NCBI RefSeq assembly: GCF_001044255.1
Contig: NZ_JYNX01000023.1
Coordinates: forward strand, 1-53,336
Length of the DNA stretch: 53,336 nt
From: Mycolicibacterium chubuense
GTDB taxonomy: Bacteria; Actinomycetota; Actinomycetes; Mycobacteriales; Mycobacteriaceae
Direction of reading: 5' to 3'
Position 1 is the first letter of the stretch, and each line of letters opens with the position of its first letter. Under the pieces are notes generated by a model. The model was not told the origin of the DNA. It ran no database searches and worked only from the letters and a program-made list of their open reading frames with translations. A program made the translations under genes and the position numbers. This document shows, piece after piece, positions 46,569 to 53,336 of the stretch.

Positions 46569-46574
46569 AGCATA
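46569..46574 (-). promoter_or_regulatory. -10 box (TATGCT) of a leaderless promoter
   Basis: On the minus strand TATGCT is followed by seven bases and ATG 46561. It decides the start of the winged-helix gene and implies a leaderless transcript. Confidence 0.55.
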
Positions 46575-46601
46575 AGTGATTCGCGTAGTGCATTTCCGCA
46601 A

Positions 46602-47543
46602 TCAGCGTGCGTCGTGTACCTCGCGCGTCGCCACCAGGCTCCACACGATCGACACGGTGAGGGTTACGACGATGACGCTCATCGTCAACGGGATCGGCAG
46701 CTTGCCCACCGGCGTCTCCGACAGGATCAGCTTCACCCCGGCGAAAGCGAGCAGCACCGCCAACCCGTAGTGCAGGTGACGGAACCGCCGCAGCAGCCCC
46801 GACAGGCAGAAGTACAGACTGCGCAACCCCAGCACCGCGAACGCATTCGCGGTCCACACGATGAACGTGCTCGTGGTGATCGCGAGCACCGCCGCCACCG
46901 AGTCGATCGCGAAGATGAGATCCGTGGCCTCTACGGCGACCAGCACCACGAACAGCAGCGTCGCGACGCGCTTTCCGCCGATCCGGATGAACAACCGATC
47001 CCCGTGATACTGCGCGTCGATCGGCACCACCCGCCGGATCAGTCGCACGAGCAGGTTCTTGTCCGGCTGCATCTCCTTGTCGTGCTGGAACGCCATCTTG
47101 TAGGCCGTGTAGATCAGGAACACCCCGAACACGTACGCGGTCCAGAAGAACGTCCTCAACAGCTCCGCCCCGACGAAGATGAACACCAGCCTGAACAACA
47201 ACGCACCGACCACTCCCCAGAACAGCACCTTGTGCTGATAACGGTCCGGGACGGCGAAATACGTGAAGATCAAAGCGAACACGAACACGTTGTCCACCGA
47301 CAACGCCTTCTCGATCAGATAGCCGGCGTAATAGGTGCTCGCGACCTCGCCGCCGTATATCCACCACAGCAGCGCGCCGAAGCCCAGTCCCGCACCCACC
47401 CACACCGCCGACCACACCGCCGCTTCCCGGAAGCCGATCACGTGATTGTCCCGGTGCAGGAACAGATCCAGAGCCAGCATCGCAGCGATGGCGACGGTCA
47501 ACGCCACCCACCCCCACACAGGAACCGTCACAGCAGACGTCAT
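46602..47543 (-). CDS. TerC-family integral membrane protein
   Basis: The 313-residue protein from ATG 47543 (AAGGAG five bases upstream) has about nine membrane segments and the TerC Asp motifs: LDLFLHRDNHVIGFREA, EKALSVDNVFVFALIF and TDLIFAIDSVAA. TerC/Alx proteins are linked to tellurite resistance, Mn2+ export and metallation of exported proteins. It lies 15 bases after the DUF6671 gene, so the two are probably one transcript. Confidence 0.93.
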   Translation of the reverse strand: MTSAVTVPVWGWVALTVAIAAMLALDLFLHRDNHVIGFREAAVWSAVWVGAGLGFGALLWWIYGGEVASTYYAGYLIEKALSVDNVFVFALIFTYFAVPDRYQHKVLFWGVVGALLFRLVFIFVGAELLRTFFWTAYVFGVFLIYTAYKMAFQHDKEMQPDKNLLVRLIRRVVPIDAQYHGDRLFIRIGGKRVATLLFVVLVAVEATDLIFAIDSVAAVLAITTSTFIVWTANAFAVLGLRSLYFCLSGLLRRFRHLHYGLAVLLAFAGVKLILSETPVGKLPIPLTMSVIVVTLTVSIVWSLVATREVHDAR

Positions 47544-47558
47544 CAACACTCCTTGTCC

Positions 47559-48389
47559 TCATGGATTGCAGTACTCGCACCGGCCGGGATCCGCTCCGGC
47601 CGAGGCGTTTCGAACAGTGCTCCGGTAGGCACACACACAGCACGCGTGCTCGTCGTACAGCGGCAGACTCGTCGGCGATCCGCACGCCGAGCACGGCAGA
47701 CCCGCGGTGCTACCCACTCGCCCGAAGCCCGGCGAGCCGCAGTCGGGGCAGGGCGTCGCCAGCCGATGCGCCAACCGGTATCCCAAGCGAGCCAACACCC
47801 GTTGCCGCCGCGGATTGTGGTGCGCCCGCATGTCGGGCTCCACCACCGCCAACCCGTCCCCGGCGTGCCGGACCGCGCACGCAATCGCCGCGCACAGGCG
47901 CGCAATGTCGTTGACACCCTTGACAATGCCGTCGCGCGAATCCGAGGGCCTGACTATCACCGCCTGCGCCGACAGTGCATCCGTCACCGACCCGGGTAAC
48001 TCCTCGACTGATCGAACGCGGTGGCTGACCGCGTACTCCGCTAGTTCCCAATGTGTTTCGTACACCTCGATGCCACGTAAATCGTCGAGGAACAGCAGGA
48101 TCTCCTCGTGCCCGGCCGGGCCGTAACTGGCCTCGCTCGCCATGCCGTGACGCAGGCCGGTGACGCACATTCCCAGCCGGGCCTTGCGACGCGCCGTCTC
48201 CAGCGCCGATGCCGTCCGCGGAACCTCTCCGGAGAACGTGCCGAACAGATCGGTGTCGAGATCGTCGGGAACCACCAACCGCGCACCGAGAACGTCGGCG
48301 AATGCCGGGGCGAGCTGCCGCTGCTTGAGATGGCGTGTGCCCACCGCCACTGCGACAACGAGATACGGTTTTATTACGAAACTTGACAC
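47559..48389 (-). CDS. DUF6671-type protein with C-terminal zinc ribbons
   Basis: I place the start at GTG 48389 because TATTGT (48402-48397) lies seven bases upstream as a leaderless -10 box; GTG 48398 is the other option. The 276-residue protein has DTDLFGTFSGEVPR, ARRKARLGMCVTGL and ASYGP, which I recognise from the DUF6671 family. It also has a cysteine-rich C-terminus (CPDCGSPG, CSACGSPT, CCVCAY, CEYC) that should bind zinc. The function is unknown. Confidence 0.78.
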   Translation of the reverse strand: MSSFVIKPYLVVAVAVGTRHLKQRQLAPAFADVLGARLVVPDDLDTDLFGTFSGEVPRTASALETARRKARLGMCVTGLRHGMASEASYGPAGHEEILLFLDDLRGIEVYETHWELAEYAVSHRVRSVEELPGSVTDALSAQAVIVRPSDSRDGIVKGVNDIARLCAAIACAVRHAGDGLAVVEPDMRAHHNPRRQRVLARLGYRLAHRLATPCPDCGSPGFGRVGSTAGLPCSACGSPTSLPLYDEHACCVCAYRSTVRNASAGADPGRCEYCNP

Positions 48390-48412
48390 GCGATCCACAA
48401 TACACGTAATTT
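48383..48412. promoter_or_regulatory. Overlapping divergent leaderless promoters (dabB / DUF6671)
   Basis: Plus strand: TTGACA (48383-48388), 18 bases, TAATTT (48407-48412), seven bases, ATG 48420. Minus strand: TATTGT (48402-48397), seven bases, GTG 48389. The dabB -35 box lies inside the first codons of the opposing gene. The two polymerases could not bind at once. Confidence 0.65.
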
Positions 48413-48419
48413 ACTTCGC

Positions 48420-49844
48420 ATGTTGGAAGCGATCGCGACACCCGCTCTGCTGACACTGGTCATCGCGCCTCTGGTGGTGGCGGTGGTGGCCGCGAGCATC
48501 GGGCGCCGCGCACCGGTCTTCGTCGCGAGGCTTGGCACGGCGATCGCGGCCGCCGGCCTGCTGATCGCCATCGCCGACCTGCCCTCGGCCACCGATCACC
48601 TCGCCGCGGCCCTCCTGCTGCTGATCTTCGGTGTCAGCGCGATCGCTCAGGGTTTCGCGGTGCGTTACCTCGCCGGTGACTCGCGAGCGGCCTGGTTCAC
48701 CTGCGGCGCATCACTTCTCACCAGCGCATCCACGGTGATGGCCTCCGCGACGACGATGATCGGGCTGGCGGTCGGCTGGACCGCGGTCGGTCTGGCGCTG
48801 TGTCTGCTGCTCGGCACCTACCGCGAGCTGCCCGCCGCACGCGACGGTGTCCGCCGCACCGCAGTGGCCTTCGGCATCGGCGACGGCGCGCTGTGGGCAG
48901 CCGTCGGCCTGCACCACCTCGACGCTGACGCGCTCGCGCCGATCATCGCGGTGCTCATCGTGGTCGCCGCACTCTCACGCTCGGCGCAGATCCCCTTTCA
49001 CCGCTGGCTGCCCGCCACGCTCGCCGCGCCCACGCCGGTGTCGGCCCTCCTGCACGCCGGGGTGGTCAACGGCGGCGGCGTGCTGCTGGTCAAGCTCAGC
49101 GCCCTCTCGACGCCGCCGGCCGCCGGCATCGTCATCGCCGCCGGTACCGCCTCGATGGCCTACGGCGCGGTGCTCATGCTGGTCAAGCCCGACATCAAAG
49201 GCGCGCTGGCCTACTCGACGATGGCCCAGATGGGCTTCATGATGCTCACCTGCGGGCTGGGGTTGTGGGCCGCCGCGGTGATCCATCTGATCGGCCACGG
49301 CTTCTACAAGGCGACGCTGTTCCTCTCCTCGGGCACGGCGGTCGCCCGGCACCAGCGTCACCGCAGCCTCGCCCCACCCCCGGGTCTGACACGCCCGCGC
49401 CGATGGACCATCGCGACCACGGCCGCGGTGCTGCCGCTGAGCGCCCTCGCCGCCGGCGCGGCCGTGGTGCCGACCTGGGCCGAAGGTCACGCCGCCGAAC
49501 TCGCCCTGCTGGTCTTCGCCTGGGTGACCGGGGCCGCCGCGACCTGGGGCTGGCTGCGCCGGCAACCCACGCTCGCCGGTGCCGTCGGCGCCGCGGCGGT
49601 CCTGCTGCCCGCAGCGGTCGCCTATGTGGCGGTGATCAGCGCGGTCAGCCGCTACCTCGCACCGGCCCTGCCCGCCTCCACCGTGTCCCCGGCCACGATC
49701 TGGGCGGTGATCGCCGGCGCCCTCGCGGTACTCGGAGCCCTGGCAGCGCTGCGGGCATCGCCGGCAGCCCGCGGCCTGCAGCGCACGGTCTACACCCACG
49801 CGATCAGCGCCGGGACCCTTCACCCGACAGGAGCACACCGATGA
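48420..49844 (+). CDS. dabB: DabB, proton-conducting membrane subunit of the DAB CO2/bicarbonate uptake system
   Basis: The 474-residue protein is related to Nuo L/M antiporter subunits, with about 13 membrane segments and the core SAQIPFHRWLPATLAAPTPVSALLHAG region (given in part: QIPFHRWLP, PTPVSALLHAG, and LVKPDIKGALAYST). In DAB systems this subunit uses the proton gradient to drive DabA. It appears leaderless from a near-consensus promoter. Its stop overlaps the dabA start by four bases. Confidence 0.9.
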   Translation: MLEAIATPALLTLVIAPLVVAVVAASIGRRAPVFVARLGTAIAAAGLLIAIADLPSATDHLAAALLLLIFGVSAIAQGFAVRYLAGDSRAAWFTCGASLLTSASTVMASATTMIGLAVGWTAVGLALCLLLGTYRELPAARDGVRRTAVAFGIGDGALWAAVGLHHLDADALAPIIAVLIVVAALSRSAQIPFHRWLPATLAAPTPVSALLHAGVVNGGGVLLVKLSALSTPPAAGIVIAAGTASMAYGAVLMLVKPDIKGALAYSTMAQMGFMMLTCGLGLWAAAVIHLIGHGFYKATLFLSSGTAVARHQRHRSLAPPPGLTRPRRWTIATTAAVLPLSALAAGAAVVPTWAEGHAAELALLVFAWVTGAAATWGWLRRQPTLAGAVGAAAVLLPAAVAYVAVISAVSRYLAPALPASTVSPATIWAVIAGALAVLGALAALRASPAARGLQRTVYTHAISAGTLHPTGAHR

Positions 49845-52387
49845 CACCGACGGACATCGCCTCCCAGCGCGCCCGGCTGCGCAGCGACATCCGGCTCGCC
49901 GCCCGCGCGCTGCCCACCCACTACCCGCTCGGCACCTTCATCGCGGTCAACCCGCTGGCCGGTCTGCAGACCATGCCCTTCGAACAGGCCGTGCGGCGCG
50001 CGAGCGACGTGTACGGGATGCGCGGCACCCTGCCCGAAACGGTCTTCCGGGCGCTGCACCGGCAGGGCCGCATCACCGACGCCGACCTGGACGCGGTCCT
50101 GATACGGCGCCACCCGAACCTGGCCGACGAGCCGGAGCTGCACCTGGCCGGCCGCACCGTGACGGCCATCGAACTGCTGCGCGCCGACCTGCTGCACGGC
50201 CAGACCGGCCCGGAACCGCTGCGGCGCTTCACCACTCACGCCGAACAAGTCTCAGTGCGGCTCGCCGCCGACATCGACGCGCACGCCGCCACCTGGTGCG
50301 CAGCATTCCTGGGCGGCGGCAGCTGGCCGATGCCCGGCCGCGCCGACGGGTTCTACCCCGCCTGGCGCGAGCTGGCCCGCAGCGACCGCACCCTGCCACG
50401 AGCGGTCCGTAAGCGGCTGCGGGCCAACGCCGAACGCGCCGACGACGCCGTGCTGCAGGCGCTCGACGCGCTCGGCATCGGCGACGACGACCGCGTCACC
50501 TACCTGCAGGCCCACCTGACCCGGCTGCCCGGCTGGGCCGCCCACATCCACTGGGGCACCGACCGCGGAGCGGGCATCGACCTGCTGCAGTACCTGGCGA
50601 TGCGGCTGAGCTACGAGGCCGCCTTCGTGCCGGAGCCGCCCGACGCCCCGGTCGCCGAGCCACCTCGGCCCGCGACCCCCACCGCGAGGGAGCGCGCAGC
50701 CCACCTGCTGAGGGTCTGGGACACCGACATCGTCGCGGAGGACGAACTCGCCACGGCGGCACGCATTCTCGCAGCACTGCCGCTCGCCGCGCGGGAAATG
50801 GTTTGGCAGCAGGCCTTCGAGAGCCACTACCAGGACCATCTGCTCACGGCACTGGCGACCACACCGGCGAAGGCGGCCGCGCCGGTCCACACGCAGCTGG
50901 TCACCTGCATCGACACCCGCTCGGAGGGGCTGCGCCGGCATCTGGAGAGCTGCGGCGGCTACCAGACCTTCGGCTTCGCCGGGTTCTTCGCGGTCGCGAT
51001 CCGCTTCACCGGTCTGCTCGGCGGAGATCCTGCCGACCTGTGCCCGGTGCTGATCTCCCCCAACCACGACGTCACCGAGGAACCGGCCGACAGCCGCGGC
51101 GCCAACAGGCAGATCAGCGGCGCCACCGGGCTGGCCGCGGCCGAGACCGCGTTCCACACCGCCAAACAATCACTCACAGGTCCCTTCACGCTCGCCGAGG
51201 CCGCCGGTTGGCTCGCTGCACCGCTCGCGGCAGCCAAGACCGCGGCTCCCGCCACCGTCGGCACGCTTCGTCACCGTCTGCGCGAGCTCATCGCGCCGCC
51301 GGCGGCGACCGTGCTGGCGGTGGCCGGGATGCCGCGCAACGAGCGGGTGTTGTTCGCCCAGGCCCTCTTCCAGTCGATCGGCCTGGTCCGCGACTTCGGC
51401 CGCCTGCTGGTGCTCTGCGGGCACCACAGCACTACCGAGAACAACCCGTACCAGGCCTCGCTGGACTGCGGGGCCTGCGGCGGACAGAGCGGCGCCCCGA
51501 ATGCCCGCACCGCGGCGCTGATCCTCAACGACCCCGAGGTGCGTGAGGAACTCCGCGGGTCCGGGATCGACATCCCCGCCGACACCCTCGTCGTCGCCGC
51601 GGTGCACGACACCACCACAGACAGGGTCACGGTGCTCGACGACCACCTGATCCCGGCCAGTCACCGCGCCGACATCGACCGGCTCACCGCCGATCTCGCG
51701 CAGGCGGGTGACGCGCTGGCGGCCGAACGGTGCGCCGACCTGCCCGGCGCACCCCGTCGGCGCTCACCGGCGAAGGCGGCGCGCCACGTCGCGGCACGCT
51801 CGCTGGACTGGGCGCAGGTGTACCCCGAGTGGGGGTTGGCCGGCAATGCCGCCTTCATCATCGCCCCGCGCGACATCACCGCCGGGATCGATCTCCAGCG
51901 GCGGGCATTCCTGCACTCCTACGACGCCGACGTCGACGCCGACGGCACCGCGCTGGAGACCATCATGACCGCGCCGCTTGTGGTCGCCCAGTGGATCAAC
52001 TGCCAGTACTACTTCTCCACGGTGGCCCCGGACGCCTTCGGCGCCGGCACCAAGACGATCCACAACGTGGTCGGCGACGCGGGCGTCCTCGCCGGGCATG
52101 TGGGCGATCTGCGCCTCGGCCTGCCGAAGCAGTCGATCAGGTTCGGCGACAGGCTGATTCACGAGCCGCAGCGACTGCTGGCGATCATCCAGGCCCCGCT
52201 GTCGCGCGTCGACACGGTGATCGAGCGCAACACCCTGCTGCAACAACTGTTCGACAACGACTGGGTGGCCGTCGCCGCGCGCGAGGACACCCACGACAGC
52301 TGGCGCCGCTGGACCCGCAGCGGATGGCGCATCTGGCACGAAACCGACCGTCCCACAACCACTCACACCAAGGAGATGATCCGATGA
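49841..52387 (+). CDS. dabA: DabA, cytoplasmic subunit of the DAB CO2/bicarbonate uptake system (UPF0753/DUF2309)
   Basis: ATG 49841 overlaps the dabB stop and gives 848 residues; the frame continues upstream but over dabB. The zinc site known from Halothiobacillus DabA (Cys-Asp, His, Cys) is present: C356 and D358 in VTCIDTRSEG, H528 in CGHHSTTEN and C543 in SLDCGACGG, with the same 15-residue spacing between the last two. DabA hydrates CO2 one way, fed by DabB, and so builds an internal bicarbonate pool. All catalytic residues look intact. Confidence 0.93.
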   Translation: MTPTDIASQRARLRSDIRLAARALPTHYPLGTFIAVNPLAGLQTMPFEQAVRRASDVYGMRGTLPETVFRALHRQGRITDADLDAVLIRRHPNLADEPELHLAGRTVTAIELLRADLLHGQTGPEPLRRFTTHAEQVSVRLAADIDAHAATWCAAFLGGGSWPMPGRADGFYPAWRELARSDRTLPRAVRKRLRANAERADDAVLQALDALGIGDDDRVTYLQAHLTRLPGWAAHIHWGTDRGAGIDLLQYLAMRLSYEAAFVPEPPDAPVAEPPRPATPTARERAAHLLRVWDTDIVAEDELATAARILAALPLAAREMVWQQAFESHYQDHLLTALATTPAKAAAPVHTQLVTCIDTRSEGLRRHLESCGGYQTFGFAGFFAVAIRFTGLLGGDPADLCPVLISPNHDVTEEPADSRGANRQISGATGLAAAETAFHTAKQSLTGPFTLAEAAGWLAAPLAAAKTAAPATVGTLRHRLRELIAPPAATVLAVAGMPRNERVLFAQALFQSIGLVRDFGRLLVLCGHHSTTENNPYQASLDCGACGGQSGAPNARTAALILNDPEVREELRGSGIDIPADTLVVAAVHDTTTDRVTVLDDHLIPASHRADIDRLTADLAQAGDALAAERCADLPGAPRRRSPAKAARHVAARSLDWAQVYPEWGLAGNAAFIIAPRDITAGIDLQRRAFLHSYDADVDADGTALETIMTAPLVVAQWINCQYYFSTVAPDAFGAGTKTIHNVVGDAGVLAGHVGDLRLGLPKQSIRFGDRLIHEPQRLLAIIQAPLSRVDTVIERNTLLQQLFDNDWVAVAAREDTHDSWRRWTRSGWRIWHETDRPTTTHTKEMIR

Positions 52388-52704
52388 CACCCTCGCTCAC
52401 CCGGATGACGAAGGTCGAGGTCGTCGTCTCCGGACAGGACGCGGCGGCGGTGCGCGAACTGATCGCCGGCGTCGGCGCCACCGGCTACACCAGTGTGTCC
52501 GGGGTATCCGGCCTGGGCCACCACGGCTACCACCAGGGCCGGCTGCTGTTCAACCAGCAGGCCACGCTGGAACTGATCATCACCGTAGTGCCCGACGACA
52601 AGGTCGAGGCGCTGCTGGCCGGACTGCGCCGGTTCCTCGACGCCTCCCCCGGTGTGCTGTTCGTGACCGAGACCTACGTCAGCCGCCCCGAGTACTTCAG
52701 CTGA
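52384..52704 (+). CDS. PII-like regulatory protein of the DAB operon
   Basis: The 106-residue protein has the ferredoxin-like PII fold: MTKVEVVVSGQDAAAVRELI, then a short loop GHHGYHQGRLL in place of the long T-loop, then LELIITVVPDDKVEALLAGL. Such PII-like proteins sit next to bicarbonate transporters and DAB genes and sense nucleotides. ATG 52384 overlaps the dabA stop (ATGA). It probably tunes DAB activity; the ligand is not known. Confidence 0.83.
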   Translation: MTPSLTRMTKVEVVVSGQDAAAVRELIAGVGATGYTSVSGVSGLGHHGYHQGRLLFNQQATLELIITVVPDDKVEALLAGLRRFLDASPGVLFVTETYVSRPEYFS

Positions 52705-52730
52705 AAACCCTTCGAAAGGAAATGAGTGAC

Positions 52731-53318
52731 ATGACCACTGACATGCCTGACGCGACGACGACCTGGCAGCGACTGCGGGCCGGCATCTCTCACCCCACCG
52801 ACAAACCCGTCGCCGCGGTGTTCCGCTGCGCCGACGCCGGCATCAGCAGCGAGACGGTGTTCAACCAGCCCGCCGGCGCGCTGCTCGACGTCAGCACCTG
52901 GGGCCACGCGGTGGACACCAGCGTGCTGGCCAGCATCGAGTACGCGGTGGAGACCCTCGAGGTCCCGCTGGTGGTGGTGCTCGGCCATGACGACTGCCCC
53001 GCCATGCGGGCCGCACTGCGCGCCTGGGAGCAGGCGCAACTGCCCGACGGCGCGATGCGTGCCGCGGTCGAGCACGCGCTGCTGTCGGTGGTGCGTCGCG
53101 GCGCTGCGGGCGACTCGGTGGAGTCGGTCACCTCCGCGCACATCGTCGAGACCGGACTGGGGTTGATGCAGCGCTCGCCGGCACTGGCCCGAAGGGTCGA
53201 CCGCCGGGAGTGCGGGATCGTCTGCGCGACCATCTCTGCGGCAGACCGGGAGATCAGCGTGCACGCCACCCTCGGTGCGGTCGGCGAGACGAACGGTGTT
53301 CTGGTGGAGTGTGTCTGA
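52731..53318 (+). CDS. Beta-carbonic-anhydrase-like protein lacking the catalytic arginine
   Basis: ATG 52731 is ten bases after AAAGGA; ATG 52722 touches it. In the 195-residue product the zinc ligands of beta-carbonic anhydrase are kept (C33 in VFRCADAG, H86 and C89 in LGHDDCPAM) and Asp35 is present. The partner arginine of the Asp-Arg dyad, normally in C-x-D-x-R, is Gly37, and the G-H-x-x-C-G motif is altered (P after C89). Normal CO2 hydration is thus doubtful. It follows the PII-like gene by 26 bases in the dab operon. A sensor or binding role is possible. Confidence 0.85.
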   Translation: MTTDMPDATTTWQRLRAGISHPTDKPVAAVFRCADAGISSETVFNQPAGALLDVSTWGHAVDTSVLASIEYAVETLEVPLVVVLGHDDCPAMRAALRAWEQAQLPDGAMRAAVEHALLSVVRRGAAGDSVESVTSAHIVETGLGLMQRSPALARRVDRRECGIVCATISAADREISVHATLGAVGETNGVLVECV

Positions 53319-53336
53319 TCGACCCAGGCGGGTTCA

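Noticed and set aside
49265-52387. DabA as a 1040-residue protein
   Set aside because: The first 192 codons are a shifted reading of dabB. ATG 49841 overlaps the dabB stop and matches the DabA N-terminus.

Overview
The window is high-GC actinobacterial chromosome and almost certainly comes from a mycobacterium, most likely an environmental fast grower (Mycolicibacterium type). The basis is gene content and order: accD5-accE5-maf, sseA-sufE, accA3 and rsbW-sigF form the backbone seen in Mycobacterium tuberculosis (Rv3280-Rv3287c), and their products resemble the mycobacterial proteins closely. Here that backbone is opened in two places and carries extra genes after sigF. I see no RNA genes, insertion sequences, phage genes or CRISPR arrays.

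Region 1 (88-2711): acyl-CoA carboxylase subunits accD5 and accE5, then maf. The second half of maf and the following 1.4 kb (two small secreted PASTA-like genes on the minus strand) look less GC-rich and use codons unlike the rest.

Region 2 (4224-25523, around sseA-sufE): an exopolysaccharide locus of Wzx/Wzy type. It has two GT4 and two GT2 glycosyltransferases, a nucleotide-sugar epimerase, a lipoprotein glycoside hydrolase of PslG type, a flippase, an O-antigen-ligase-like polymerase, a Wzz/BY-kinase-like protein with an altered Walker A, a BcsB-like protein without BcsA, and an acyltransferase 3. It is followed by an EAL-DICT protein, a PAS-GGDEF protein and, after sseA-sufE, a GAF-PAS-GGDEF protein. 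The two divergent promoter regions of the sugar genes share a composite palindrome (7448-7477 and 14658-14686). I read this as a c-di-GMP-linked surface polysaccharide system.

Region 3 (25462-38764): an F420/DDN-like enzyme, two small proteins, then a tightly coupled ten-gene minus-strand operon for import and breakdown of a galactose- or galactosamine-type sugar. It comprises a class II aldolase, a GatZ/KbaZ subunit, an AgaS-like SIS protein, a BadF/NAGK-type kinase, an EamA transporter, a GH4 glycosidase and a complete CUT1 ABC importer. A divergent DeoR regulator and a perfect inverted repeat sit at its head.

Region 4 (38817-45093): a TetR regulator, accA3, small genes, an STAS protein lacking the phospho-acceptor serine, and sigF-rsbW with a good SigF promoter. 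csbD has its own SigF-like promoter and terminator.

Region 5 (45169-53318): a DUF559-like gene, a winged-helix protein, TerC and a DUF6671 protein. Divergent from these is a dabB-dabA bicarbonate/CO2-uptake operon that also encodes a PII-like protein and a beta-carbonic-anhydrase-like protein lacking the catalytic arginine. The dab and DUF6671 genes appear to start from overlapping leaderless promoters.
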